Origin: an uncultured Mycoplasma sp.
GTDB taxonomy: Bacteria; Bacillota_I; Bacilli_A; RF39; UBA660
Length of the DNA stretch: 54,720 nucleotides
Direction: 5' to 3'
Assembly: GCA_947642635.1 (NCBI GenBank)
Contig: CANRTI010000008.1
Location: 1-54,720 of the forward strand
Positions within the stretch are counted from its first letter, which is position 1, and every line of letters starts with the position of its first letter. Below, piece by piece: positions 36,188 through 45,463 of the stretch. Under the pieces are notes generated by a model. It was not told the origin of the DNA. It searched no databases and saw only the letters and a list, made by a program, of their open reading frames with translations. A program made the position numbers and the translations under genes.

Positions 36188-36436
36188 CTAATCACAATTT
36201 CTTCGTGTGCCATTATATTCACAATAAAAATTACTACCACTTCCATCACATCTAACTTGTGAATTATCATCAAAAGTTTGAGTATAAAGTTTACCACCTG
36301 ATGCACTACAAGCCGATTGTAAAGTCATTCCAGTTTGAATTACAGGCCAAATAACTAGATAAAAGAAAGCTACCAAAGCCGCAATGGCTACAATTGTTAT
36401 AACGGTCATATTTAATTCACCAGTCGCTTCTTTCAA
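36188..36436 (-). CDS. Flp-like small pilin 1 (TTG start)
   Basis: 82 aa: MKEATGELNMTVITIVAIAA, hydrophobic helix to about residue 30, then a small external domain with four Cys (CSASGG, RCDGSG, FYCEY, NCD). The start is TTG (36436) with AAGGAGGAG upstream; no in-frame ATG exists nearby. The first gene behind the promoter at 36466-36494 and so probably the major Tad-type pilin. The Flp consensus Glu at +5 is not obvious, so classical processing is uncertain. Confidence 0.72.
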   Translation of the reverse strand: MKEATGELNMTVITIVAIAALVAFFYLVIWPVIQTGMTLQSACSASGGKLYTQTFDDNSQVRCDGSGSNFYCEYNGTRRNCD

Positions 36437-36465
36437 GTATATCTCCTCCTTTATTGTCTATTTAT

Positions 36466-36494
36466 ATTATAACTAATTTTTTTTAAAATATCAA
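36466..36494 (-). promoter_or_regulatory. Promoter of the small-pilin/TadZ operon
   Basis: TTGATA (36494-36489) and consensus TATAAT (36471-36466) with a 17-base spacer on the minus strand, 30 bp before the TTG start of small pilin 1. It follows the terminator after tadC, so the pilin genes are regulated separately from the ATPase operon. Confidence 0.78.
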
Positions 36495-36555
36495 CTTCGT
36501 TTTATAAAACTTTTTTAAAAACAGATTTTTTTGCGGTAAAATTTACACTTTTAAC

Positions 36556-36581
36556 GAAAAAAAACTAAATTTTTATTTAGT
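36556..36581 (-). terminator. Terminator after tadC
   Basis: ACTAAAT (36581-36575 read on minus) pairs with ATTTAGT across a 4-base loop, followed by TTTTTTTTC. It lies five bases past the tadC stop and closes the 44636-36586 operon. Confidence 0.8.
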
Positions 36582-36585
36582 ATTT

Positions 36586-37374
36586 TTATAAATTCATCAT
36601 TTGTAAAACAGCTAGTACTAAAAGAACCATTACGCCAAATCCTGTTGACATTAACATACTCATTGTTTTACTTTCCATTTTATCTAATCTTGCTTTATAT
36701 TTTGTTTCTCTCGCTTTTTGTTGTAAACTAGAAATAGTTCTTGAAAACATTAACATTTGTTCTTGTTTTCGATCTTGACTTCCTAAACTTAACCGATACA
36801 AAAGCCGCATCATTCGCATTGAATCACGTACAGGATATTTTCTTGCAAAATTCATATAAGGCTCTATTGAATCATTACCAGAATTTATTTCATTAATCAT
36901 CTCTTGTAAACCATCTTTAAATATATCTGGAGCATCTAATACTGATTTACCAATTGCCACTGGAACTGTATAGTGTTGAATTAATATTTCAATTCCTTTT
37001 AAATAATGGGGTAACATACTATCAATTTGAAATATATGCCTTTTATAATAAGATTTTATATTTAAGTAATCAATTTTAAATATTAAAAATCCAATAACAA
37101 ACGAAATTAATATTTTTAAAGCGTCTAATTCTTTTAAGAAGAAAAAGATACATAAAATACTAACCATCAAACCATTACGAATTCTTTTAATAAAAATTGT
37201 ATCTGGATTAACATTATCACCATATTTTGACTTAACATAAAAATCCCAATCATCTTCTTTTAGTTTTCTAAATAAGAAAAAATTGTCATTAATAAAATCT
37301 TTAATACTAAGTTGGCCATTATACGTCATAACTACAAATATCAGAATAATAATAATTATAATTTCTACTTCCAT
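36586..37374 (-). CDS. tadC: Tad platform protein TadC-like
   Basis: 262 aa: a TM at the N terminus (about 3-17), two TMs around 67-100, a helical cytoplasmic T2SSF region (about 105-235, HYLKGIEILIQHYTVPVAI then NEINSGNDSIEPYMNFARKY), and a final TM (about 240-260, MSTGFGVMVLLVLAVLQ). Platform proteins couple the CpaF motor to pilin insertion. It shares a base with the end of tadB, typical for the tadB-tadC pair. Slightly shorter than the usual ~300 aa but apparently complete. Confidence 0.8.
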   Translation of the reverse strand: MEVEIIIIIILIFVVMTYNGQLSIKDFINDNFFLFRKLKEDDWDFYVKSKYGDNVNPDTIFIKRIRNGLMVSILCIFFFLKELDALKILISFVIGFLIFKIDYLNIKSYYKRHIFQIDSMLPHYLKGIEILIQHYTVPVAIGKSVLDAPDIFKDGLQEMINEINSGNDSIEPYMNFARKYPVRDSMRMMRLLYRLSLGSQDRKQEQMLMFSRTISSLQQKARETKYKARLDKMESKTMSMLMSTGFGVMVLLVLAVLQMMNL

Positions 37375-38279
37375 TATTCTGCCCCCACATCTTCATTGTA
37401 ATACTTCTCTCCTGTAATCAAGAAATAAACATTAATCCAAATTATAATGTGCAAAATTATTTGAACATACCAAATCTCTAATAATTCAATATAATTATCT
37501 TTACCCAACATAAATTCAACAACCACAACTAATGAAAATAATACAGCAGAAAAAGTTAAAAACTTTTTATGAAAGTTTTTTCGATCCATTTGATCTCTAT
37601 ATACACCTTCTACTAAAGCATCGATATCCATAGACATATTTTCTAAAGATTCTCCAGCATCTCTAGCTCCTTCTTTTGTTATTTGTAAAAATAATTGATG
37701 CATATTCTTAACCATATAGAAAGGATATTTAGAATTAAAATACTCAATTGATTCATCAATTGTTCCATTTGTATAAGATAAATCAACCATTTTTTTAATA
37801 TCACTTAAAACAGGTTCTTCAATTATTCCAGAATCTCTAACTCCCTCTAAACTTTTAACAAAACTTTGGGTTGTATTAAATTCCATTATAACATTTGTAG
37901 TATAAGTTTGTATTTGTTCAAAAATAAATTCACTATATACTCTTTGACATCTTAAATAAGCTAAATAAGGTATAAAAGAAACTGTTAAGATAGCATATAC
38001 AACTGCCCAAATTATACTATAAAAGTAAAAATAACCAACAATTGCCGCAAAACCACCTAATAAAACAACTTGCATAGCATATTGTTTAATAGTATATTCT
38101 TGACCCAATTCTTTTGATTTTTGTCTAACAACTTTAAAAGAATAAGGGGCATACTTATTATAAATATTTCCAGCTACATCTAAAACATTTTTTTGTTTTT
38201 TACCACTTTTGGCATTGCGATAAGCAAATATAAAAACTGTTATCCCTACCATTATAAGTAATTCTGGCAATGTTCGCAT
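37374..38279 (-). CDS. tadB: Tad platform protein TadB-like
   Basis: 301 aa with TM segments at about 7-20, 71-90, 92-112 and two near the C terminus (about 238-260 and 268-290). The T2SSF domain (about 120-235) has the paired helices FIFEQIQTYTTNVIMEFNT and EGARDAGESLENMSMDID. It would interact with CpaF and TadC in the inner membrane. RBS AAAGAGGTG, five bases before ATG. The stop/start junction with tadC overlaps by one base. Confidence 0.82.
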   Translation of the reverse strand: MRTLPELLIMVGITVFIFAYRNAKSGKKQKNVLDVAGNIYNKYAPYSFKVVRQKSKELGQEYTIKQYAMQVVLLGGFAAIVGYFYFYSIIWAVVYAILTVSFIPYLAYLRCQRVYSEFIFEQIQTYTTNVIMEFNTTQSFVKSLEGVRDSGIIEEPVLSDIKKMVDLSYTNGTIDESIEYFNSKYPFYMVKNMHQLFLQITKEGARDAGESLENMSMDIDALVEGVYRDQMDRKNFHKKFLTFSAVLFSLVVVVEFMLGKDNYIELLEIWYVQIILHIIIWINVYFLITGEKYYNEDVGAE

Positions 38280-38300
38280 TTTACACCTCTTTTCATTCTT

Positions 38301-39419
38301 TTATAACGAATCAATTACTTCTAAAGAAGGATTAACTTCTCCAACTGATTCTTGTTCACTAGATTCAGTAACAAATAAATTATCTTTAATAGTAACTCCT
38401 TGACTACCTAAATAATCTTTTAAATATTTACTCGGATTATTAAAACTAAAACGTCCATCTAAATTTTTCTTATATATAACATTAAAACCTGCTTCGTTAT
38501 TCTCATCAACATAAAATTCGCAAACTTCTACAATTTCTCTTTGAAATCTTCCCAATTCTTTACTCATATATCCTTTAACATGAATTGCTAATTGAACATA
38601 TCGATGTATTGATTTTAAAAATTGATCAATATCTTGATTAGACTCCAACAAACTATATAAACGCATTGGAACATTTCTTGCACTATCTGAGTGAATAGTG
38701 GAAATAATATTATGTCCTGAAGAAATTGAATTACGAACAGAAGTAACTGCTTCGGCAGAACGAACCTCGGATAATAAAATCCATCTTGGATTCTGTCTCA
38801 TACATGTTACCAAAACATCTGAATAAGAAGCAATATTATTTGTTTTCATTGCTACTATATCCCGGTGTGGAAATATACGATCTAAATGCAACTCTAAAGT
38901 ATCTTCAATAGTAATAACTTTTTCATTTTCCTTAGTATGGCTTGCTAAATACTTAACCAACTCTGTTTTACCACTACCAGTTTCTCCACTAACAATAATA
39001 TTACAATGTCCTTCTACACAAGTTAATAAAAAATTTAATAAGTCTTCAGTAACATATCTTTCACTTATTAATTTTTCTTTATTTAAACGTATTTTTGCTG
39101 GTGTTTTACGAATAACACAAGCCACACCATTAGTTGCAATCGAATCATGTACAAAGTTAAGCCGTAATTCAGCTGACTCAGCATCCAAAAAAGGATGTGC
39201 CATATTAAACGTTTTTCCCATAACATTAGAACATTGAAATGCTAATTTTTCTAATAGCGAATTATTAATATCTGGTCTATCAACCCGATATACACCACGA
39301 TCTAATGTCTTTAACCAAATTTGACCACCATTACTATAAGAAATATCGGTAACATTATCATCATCTAAAAATTCTTTTAAAGGCCCAAAATCTATTTGAG
39401 AAAATATTGCATCATTCAA
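38301..39419 (-). CDS. cpaF: CpaF/TadA-type secretion ATPase (VirB11 family)
   Basis: 372 aa. A short N-terminal domain is followed by a full secretion-ATPase core: Walker A SGETGSGKTELV (about 142-153), Asp box ITIEDTLEL, Walker B WILLSEVRSAEAV, and His box SGHNIISTIHSDSARN. It lacks part of the N-terminal extension of usual CpaF (about 450 aa). It powers Tad pilus extension and retraction, and since CpaF and VirB11 share ancestry it may also serve the T4SS half here. The start is TTG (39419) with GGAGG nine bases upstream; no in-frame ATG is close. Confidence 0.92.
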   Translation of the reverse strand: MNDAIFSQIDFGPLKEFLDDDNVTDISYSNGGQIWLKTLDRGVYRVDRPDINNSLLEKLAFQCSNVMGKTFNMAHPFLDAESAELRLNFVHDSIATNGVACVIRKTPAKIRLNKEKLISERYVTEDLLNFLLTCVEGHCNIIVSGETGSGKTELVKYLASHTKENEKVITIEDTLELHLDRIFPHRDIVAMKTNNIASYSDVLVTCMRQNPRWILLSEVRSAEAVTSVRNSISSGHNIISTIHSDSARNVPMRLYSLLESNQDIDQFLKSIHRYVQLAIHVKGYMSKELGRFQREIVEVCEFYVDENNEAGFNVIYKKNLDGRFSFNNPSKYLKDYLGSQGVTIKDNLFVTESSEQESVGEVNPSLEVIDSL

Positions 39420-39441
39420 GTTATGACACCTCCTTTTTATT

Positions 39442-40218
39442 CTAATCTACAATTTGTGCTGCTTTACTCATAATAAAATTATATAAAGTTTCACTAGCTA
39501 CTTGTGTTTCACCAGGATTTTGTGTATATGACGCACTTCTTGGTACTGGTGTTACTTTTATTGAGTTACCAGTTATTAATTCTGAAACTTTTAATAATTG
39601 ATGATATTCATCTGGTACTGCAAACAACATAAATGCTGAATCTCCTGCTTCAGTATCCCAGAATATATCTCGACCACTTGAATCTCTTACTGATAAAACT
39701 TCAATACTTTCAATTAATGGTCCATATAATACTTGTCCATTATCATCTACAGCTTGTAAATATAAATCAATATAATCTCCAGACATAATTGAATTAGCAT
39801 AAGTCATTTCATTATTAACACTCAAAGTATAAATAGTATATCCTTCAGGAATTCCTTCAAAAATTGCGTTTGGCGACTCTTTTTTATCACATATTTGTGA
39901 AGCATAGAAAAAACCATTTTTAGGAATACTTGTTCCAGTACAAACATATTTTCCTTCTAGTTGACTAACATCGGTAATAATATCACTATCTTTTAATGTA
40001 CTTTGGGTAATTTCTTTTCTTTCAATATTATCATCTTCAATTTTTTTGCCAGTATCAATCGCTTCTATTGCATAAGGAATACTTATAGTTGTAATTGCTT
40101 TATTAACACGATCGTTATAAAACCACCACAATACGATTACTCCTGCCAAAACAGCAAGGATAGTAACAGTATTTTTATTACTTAAAAACCTTTTAATAGT
40201 CGCTGACAAATTTCCCAT
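39442..40218 (-). CDS. cpaB: CpaB/RcpC-like Tad pilus assembly protein (SAF domain)
   Basis: 258 aa: TM at about 16-30, then a SAF-like domain (about 42-110, TISIPYAIEAIDTGKKIEDD and GKYVCTGTSIPKNGFFYASQI), followed by the RcpC/CpaB region with EGYTIYTLSVNNEMTYANSI, MSGDYIDLYLQAVD and FWDTEAGDSAFMLFAVPDEY. In Gram-negatives it works with the outer-membrane secretin, absent in this cell type; here it would sit on the outer face of the membrane. RBS GGAGGAATAAGA before ATG. Operon with cpaF. Confidence 0.78.
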   Translation of the reverse strand: MGNLSATIKRFLSNKNTVTILAVLAGVIVLWWFYNDRVNKAITTISIPYAIEAIDTGKKIEDDNIERKEITQSTLKDSDIITDVSQLEGKYVCTGTSIPKNGFFYASQICDKKESPNAIFEGIPEGYTIYTLSVNNEMTYANSIMSGDYIDLYLQAVDDNGQVLYGPLIESIEVLSVRDSSGRDIFWDTEAGDSAFMLFAVPDEYHQLLKVSELITGNSIKVTPVPRSASYTQNPGETQVASETLYNFIMSKAAQIVD

Positions 40219-40230
40219 TCTTATTCCTCC

Positions 40231-40635
40231 TTAACTATTTTGTTCTAAAATAGCATCTATTCTACTAGACATATCAAATGTTTCTGCATCATTAGCAATT
40301 ACATAAGTATTTGTACTACTAGTAATCTCTATACTTACTTTCGGAGGAGCTTCATAAATACCTGTAAATACAATATCGTATTCAGTAGTCATATCCGCTG
40401 TTTCAGCAAATCTTCTTAAAAAACTTTCAATAAATTTTTCTTTATTTATTTTAAGCTCCCCATATTGCCTATAGTAAGCATAATCAACTGCATCAATCAT
40501 CGCATTTTCACTTAATTGCTTAACTGTATAATAATCTTCAGTACTATTAGAGGTTACATTTTGTATTAATAACATAATTACTACTACAAAAACTCCTAGT
40601 GCAATTAACCAATATCCCCAGTATGTTTCTTTCAT
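40231..40635 (-). CDS. TadE-like/DUF5411-like pilin-family protein
   Basis: 134 aa, N-terminal MKETYWGYWLIALGVFVV with a TM at about 8-27, then VKQLSENAMIDAVDYAYYRQYG and a small alpha+beta domain ending in an acidic tail. The start MKE followed by a hydrophobic helix resembles the small-pilin set and TadE-like minor pilins. It reads like DUF5411, a family I know only by style, so the label is tentative. Located between the 1088-aa secreted protein and cpaB, with short gaps (12-18 bp). Confidence 0.6.
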   Translation of the reverse strand: MKETYWGYWLIALGVFVVVIMLLIQNVTSNSTEDYYTVKQLSENAMIDAVDYAYYRQYGELKINKEKFIESFLRRFAETADMTTEYDIVFTGIYEAPPKVSIEITSSTNTYVIANDAETFDMSSRIDAILEQNS

Positions 40636-40653
40636 CTAAATGTATCCTCCTTT

Positions 40654-43600
40654 TTATTTCCAAGATGGCCCAATATTTATTGCTCCAAAATTCTTTTTAA
40701 AATTAGAATATTCTAAACCATATTCTGTAGTAACAGTCCATTTACTACTATCTGCTTTATCCCAAGATGTCCAATAATTAGAATTATTTTGTGTATTTTT
40801 TCTTTCATTTCCTTGTAAACGATTACCAGAAATTTTAATATTATCTCCAACATCACTTTCTAATAATCCATCAATAAATGTACTATAACAATAAATATTT
40901 TTATATACTTTACCATCACTATCTTTATAATCATAGCATTCTAAGGTGTTACTAGCATAACCACCTTTTTCTTCATTAGCTCGGTTATAATCTTGAATTT
41001 TTTTAATCATTTTACTATCTAATTTAACTTTTACACTTACATCCCCAGTTGCAGATTCCCCAGTATCAGGATCAACATCATAAATTGTTTCACCATCTTC
41101 TTCAATTTCCTTCGAAGTTGCATAAGCTTTCAACTCTAAAGCTGTATTAATAGTTGTATCATCATATTGCCAATTTACTCCCAAATCACGATCATTAGGA
41201 TTTAATACATCAGGCGTAATTGGACGATAAGTTATATTTGAGTCTCCATTTGTATAAAGACAGCCATCACATTCAACTGGACAATTATTATCAGGGCAAT
41301 CTGGATTAAAGCAATCATCTGGTTCACATTCAACTGGACAATCTGGACAATTTACTTTATAAGAACATACATAACGTCCATCTTCAATTTCATCATCATA
41401 ACTTAATTGTCCTGGGTCTTGACATTTATCCTCTTTATCACTAAGTACAGCCCCTATGACACTCTTATCAGATCCCCAAATACGACCTAACTCACCTGTA
41501 TCATAGAATTCTCCTAAATTCTTAACATTTAAATAATAAGAATATACTCCTTGACCTGTGCCAAGTCCTACTGGAAGTCCATTAACAATAGCTTCTGCAT
41601 TTTCTATATCATCTTCTTTTTCAGCATTAGGATCTTTTGCTACTACACCACCAGTTGAAAATATTGTAAAGAATTGTGTAGGCGTAATATATTTTCCAGA
41701 TGCCTCAATTGAAGCTTTCATTCTTGTAACATTATTAATAATAATATCTTTCATTGAACATTCTATAGTAACTGGAACTTCATATTGAGGTGAAAAACTA
41801 CATGTAAATTGTTTTATAGTTTCTTTAGGAATTTCACCATCATTAACCCAATCAGAAGCGCATGATTCATAAGAATCGTCTGTATCATCTGAACATCTTT
41901 GGACATTTACCTCTGATTTTTCTACTTCTCCAATTGTATCTAAAGTATCCTTAAATAAATTATTCATATAACTTTCTTCATAATCAAAAGTAATTTGTGG
42001 ATCAAAATTATATTCCAATTTATCTGACCATTCACTACAACTATTAAATTCTTTAATGGTATTTTCATATTTTTTTATTGCTGCACTTAAAGCATTAGAT
42101 TTTTCCAAAACATCTTCATTATTAACTACAGCATTAGAAACACTACCACCTTCATAATTATAAGAAATAAATGTTGTCGCACCTTTAGATGCAGCATCTG
42201 CTTCAGCATAAACATTATAAGCATCAATTACTTCTTTTCGATAATATTCTAAATCTTCTTTAAATAAATCTTTATCAATTTTAGATGTATAACAAGATTT
42301 AGTTCCAGAAATAGCAGCTTGCAATGTAAAGTATCTACCACTATTCACTTCTTTTTGACCAGGTAATGTAAAATGATAATCTTCTTTACAAGATACTGTA
42401 CAATATTGACTGTCAATTAAATTATTGGTTTTATACGAATTGCCAGCTTTATCCTTTTTGTTTATAATACATTTTAAAATATTTTTATCATCAGATTTTT
42501 CACAACTATCCGGATCAATCTCATATCCTTCTTTAATATCAAACTCTGTATCAGTATCAGTACACTCAGCTTTACCTACAATTGTATTACAATTTGCTGA
42601 ACATTCTTCTTCCCATTTTTCACATGTTCCAGGTATTCCTTCTTCACATTGATGTTTTAAATCATCACAATCAGGTACACAACCCGTAAAAATTTCATCA
42701 AAGCCAGCGCCTGAGCCAACTTTTATTTCACTACCCTCTCCAGGCACTGTTTCTTCACCGCCTTGATATAACATATAAAAGTATTGAGCAGTATTATTGT
42801 TATATCCAACAGGACGAACAGTATAAACAGTACTCTTCATTGAATCATCATAATATTTCAATTTTAAAACAAAATCCAACGGTTCACAGAAATATGTTTC
42901 AGAAGTTGAAGTAAATTCTATTGTAATAGTAATATTTCCTTTACCATTTTTTAAATATGTTTTAACTAAATCATCAGGTAATACAGAAACTTCTTTATCA
43001 TTTATTAAAATCTTATAACTCACACCATATTTTGCACAATTAGTACATTCAAAAGATGGTTCAATTTTTGCTTCTTTTGAAGTAAAACCATTTGCTTCTA
43101 ATTTATATGTTGCACTAGCCACATATGTTTTTATTTTAGTTTCTGGATCAATTTCCACTTTTTTTCTGTTTATAATTGGCTTTTTATTGATTTTTATTGA
43201 TGCATTTCCAGAAGTTTTTTGTTTAGCAGCCGCACTTAATCCGCCTTTTACTAAACGCATTATTTCATTTTGAACAGCATCATTATTAGATTGCCAATAT
43301 CCAACTTGTTGTCCAGTAACAAATGTTGGTGCTTTACCGATTGCAGAATCAACCAATTTTCTAAAATCAGCTTTATTTTTATAACCTTTAACTATTAATT
43401 CGTTGAAAAAGAATTTTAATATCCCAACACTATTATCTGCATAACCATAATAACCAGTAACATTTGAAGTTATTTGACCAGTATTACTCCACAAAAGTTC
43501 ATATAAACGAAGTGCTGTATTTGTTGCTGCTATTTCTTGAACTGTAGTTAAACCTTTAGCAACATTTTTATTATTAACAGACCACCCATTTTGTAAAATA

Positions 43601-43920
43601 TAAATTATACCTGCACCATAATTTTTCTTAACTCCATTTGCTTGTGATGGATCAGCCACTACTTCAACACATTCAAACGCTGTACCCCAACGATCAGGAT
43701 AACCCGGTTGACGACAATATGGTGTATATCTATTACCATTACTATCTACAAGTTCATACTTATAAATTCCTTCTGAATATCCAGACCACCCAAAAACTTT
43801 ATAACCATCTGAGCCATAAAATCTTACTCCTTTACAACTAGCAGCCTTTACATCTTTAACGCTAATAATCACAGTTGATAATATTATTAAAAATATTATT
43901 TTTAGTTTTTTCATTTTCAT
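40654..43920 (-). CDS. Large secreted Cys-rich surface protein, candidate pilus-associated adhesin
   Basis: 1088 aa with a signal peptide (about 1-27, cleavage after VKAA). The N-terminal domain has TPYCRQPGYPDR and, about 80 residues later, TTVQEIAATNTALRLYELLW; a Cys followed downstream by an (T)VQ-x-A block is reminiscent of thioester (TED) adhesin domains, but this is only resemblance. The middle is Cys-rich (QCEEGIPGTCEKWEEEC). Near 860-905 there is a cluster of CPDCPVEC-type pairs, then another domain to the C terminus. No LPXTG or C-terminal TM. Its ATG overlaps the stop of the 239-aa gene. Being in the Tad operon, it may be a tip or passenger protein. Confidence 0.75.
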   Translation of the reverse strand: MKMKKLKIIFLIILSTVIISVKDVKAASCKGVRFYGSDGYKVFGWSGYSEGIYKYELVDSNGNRYTPYCRQPGYPDRWGTAFECVEVVADPSQANGVKKNYGAGIIYILQNGWSVNNKNVAKGLTTVQEIAATNTALRLYELLWSNTGQITSNVTGYYGYADNSVGILKFFFNELIVKGYKNKADFRKLVDSAIGKAPTFVTGQQVGYWQSNNDAVQNEIMRLVKGGLSAAAKQKTSGNASIKINKKPIINRKKVEIDPETKIKTYVASATYKLEANGFTSKEAKIEPSFECTNCAKYGVSYKILINDKEVSVLPDDLVKTYLKNGKGNITITIEFTSTSETYFCEPLDFVLKLKYYDDSMKSTVYTVRPVGYNNNTAQYFYMLYQGGEETVPGEGSEIKVGSGAGFDEIFTGCVPDCDDLKHQCEEGIPGTCEKWEEECSANCNTIVGKAECTDTDTEFDIKEGYEIDPDSCEKSDDKNILKCIINKKDKAGNSYKTNNLIDSQYCTVSCKEDYHFTLPGQKEVNSGRYFTLQAAISGTKSCYTSKIDKDLFKEDLEYYRKEVIDAYNVYAEADAASKGATTFISYNYEGGSVSNAVVNNEDVLEKSNALSAAIKKYENTIKEFNSCSEWSDKLEYNFDPQITFDYEESYMNNLFKDTLDTIGEVEKSEVNVQRCSDDTDDSYESCASDWVNDGEIPKETIKQFTCSFSPQYEVPVTIECSMKDIIINNVTRMKASIEASGKYITPTQFFTIFSTGGVVAKDPNAEKEDDIENAEAIVNGLPVGLGTGQGVYSYYLNVKNLGEFYDTGELGRIWGSDKSVIGAVLSDKEDKCQDPGQLSYDDEIEDGRYVCSYKVNCPDCPVECEPDDCFNPDCPDNNCPVECDGCLYTNGDSNITYRPITPDVLNPNDRDLGVNWQYDDTTINTALELKAYATSKEIEEDGETIYDVDPDTGESATGDVSVKVKLDSKMIKKIQDYNRANEEKGGYASNTLECYDYKDSDGKVYKNIYCYSTFIDGLLESDVGDNIKISGNRLQGNERKNTQNNSNYWTSWDKADSSKWTVTTEYGLEYSNFKKNFGAINIGPSWK

Positions 43921-44636
43921 AACCCTAATTCCCTCTGTTTCTTCCTTTTAATATTTACAACAATAATAAATATTCCGGCGCCTATTATAACAGAAACTCC
44001 CAAAATAATCAAGCTATATTTTTTAAATGATTCCCAAATACTATTCTCATCAGTTTTTGAATTCCCAGAATCATCTTCTTTCTTAGAATGCTCTAATTCA
44101 AATTTTTCTAACTTTTTTCTAAAATTCTCTTCAGTTATTTCTGAATTCGTTTTAACATATTTTTGGCAAAGTTCAAAATCAGGGTATAAAGCACAAGAAT
44201 CAGAAAAACCAAAGAAATTTCTTCGTGGTGTTAATAGATATAATGTTTTATATAACTCATTTGGACAACTTGTCTTTGTTGTTGTATAAATCTCAATTGT
44301 AAAATTTGTTATTTTGTCTAAATTGTCCCATCTAAATACTATATTCCCATTATTTGTATCACCATAATTATACGTCTTTACTTCGTTATTAAAGTCATTT
44401 TTTATTGAAACATAAAACTCTTCTGAAATATTCAACAAAGAAACATTAATATAATCCATTGTAGTCACTTGCCCACTAGAACTTTCTATATTTTCTGTCA
44501 ATATTTCATAACTAGCTTTAATATTAGCAGCCTTTTGATTAATAGTATTTTGTTCTTGATAAGAACATAATGAAGCCGCATTTACAGTTGTAATAGAAGA
44601 AAAAGTAACTAATAAAATAGCTATAAATCTTTTCAT
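43917..44636 (-). CDS. Type I membrane protein at the head of the Tad operon
   Basis: 239 aa: a Sec signal peptide (about 1-20, VNAASLC), an outer beta-rich domain (about 25-175, VSLLNISEEFYVSIKND, IVFRWDNLDKITNFTIEIY, plus five Cys), a Glu/Ser-rich linker, then a C-terminal TM (about 209-228) and a basic cytoplasmic tail (KRKKQRELGL). Its TGA overlaps the start of the 1088-aa gene (ATGA), so both are made together; it may hold or present that protein. First gene of the minus-strand cluster. No family recognised. Confidence 0.72.
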   Translation of the reverse strand: MKRFIAILLVTFSSITTVNAASLCSYQEQNTINQKAANIKASYEILTENIESSSGQVTTMDYINVSLLNISEEFYVSIKNDFNNEVKTYNYGDTNNGNIVFRWDNLDKITNFTIEIYTTTKTSCPNELYKTLYLLTPRRNFFGFSDSCALYPDFELCQKYVKTNSEITEENFRKKLEKFELEHSKKEDDSGNSKTDENSIWESFKKYSLIILGVSVIIGAGIFIIVVNIKRKKQRELGL

Positions 44637-44667
44637 CTAGAAACACCTACTTTCTATTCTATTATAA

Positions 44668-44696
44668 ATTTTAACATAAGAATTAGGTATTAGCAA
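44668..44696 (-). promoter_or_regulatory. Promoter of the Tad ATPase/surface-protein operon
   Basis: TTGCTA (44696-44691) and TAAAAT (44673-44668), spacer 17 on the minus strand. It would drive 44636 to 36586. A divergent promoter for the CPBP gene starts only eight bases to the right (44704). Confidence 0.7.
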
Positions 44697-44703
44697 GGTA
44701 CGA

Positions 44704-44732
44704 TTGATAACTTTTTCAAGATATGATATATT
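44704..44732 (+). promoter_or_regulatory. Promoter of the CPBP-protease gene
   Basis: TTGATA (44704-44709) and TATATT (44727-44732) with a 17-base spacer, then GGTG six bases before the ATG at 44750. Divergent and nearly back-to-back with the Tad-operon promoter, so the two could share a regulator. Confidence 0.65.
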
Positions 44733-44749
44733 TAAAATGGTGAAATTAA

Positions 44750-45463
44750 ATGGACAATACTAAAAAAGTTTTTTTTCAAAAAATTACCAAAATATTAAAT
44801 AGTATTTTAAAACAATTAGGTATAATTTTTCTATATCTTGTAATATTAGCAATTTTTTATACAATGTTTCAAAATTTTTTAGAAAATAACAATTTTATTT
44901 TAAAAAACATAACAAACATTTTTATTGATTTAATTATTTTAATTATATTTTTATTAATTTTTCGAAAAACCATAATTCCCGATTTTTCTACTTTTAAAAA
45001 AAGTGCTCCAAATTATTTAAAAAAATACTCTAAATACTGGTTTATTGGTCTAATAATCATGATAATTAGTAATATGATTATCAGTAGTATTATCGGCATG
45101 CCCGAAAACGAAAAAGCTAATCGCAATCTTCTCAATGAACTACCCATTTATTCTACTCTTGCCTTAATTATTTTTGCTCCTATCATTGAAGAATTACTAA
45201 CTAGAATTATTTTAAAAGACACATTTAAAAACAAATGGATTTACATACTTATCTCGGGATTTATTTTCGGATTTCTCCACTGTACAAGTTTTATAATTGA
45301 TAATAATTTACTAGAACTTCTTTATATAATTCCTTACGGAGCTTTAGGCAGTATTTTTGCTTATATATATTATGAATCAAACAATATTTGGACAAACATT
45401 TCTTTTCATGCTCTTCATAATCTTCTTAGTCTTTCTCTAATAGTATTAGCAGGTACTTTATGA
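44750..45463 (+). CDS. CPBP-family intramembrane metalloprotease
   Basis: 237 aa with about seven hydrophobic segments. The Abi/CPBP motifs are present: EELLTR (EExxxR) at about residue 146, FGFLH at about 174, and NISFHALHN near the end (His for the metal). The family (PF02517) includes CAAX-type proteases and immunity proteins for bacteriocins; in Bacillota it often handles self-immunity, lipoprotein or pheromone processing. Here it forms an overlapping pair with a metallophosphoesterase-like gene (4 bp). Confidence 0.88.
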   Translation: MDNTKKVFFQKITKILNSILKQLGIIFLYLVILAIFYTMFQNFLENNNFILKNITNIFIDLIILIIFLLIFRKTIIPDFSTFKKSAPNYLKKYSKYWFIGLIIMIISNMIISSIIGMPENEKANRNLLNELPIYSTLALIIFAPIIEELLTRIILKDTFKNKWIYILISGFIFGFLHCTSFIIDNNLLELLYIIPYGALGSIFAYIYYESNNIWTNISFHALHNLLSLSLIVLAGTL

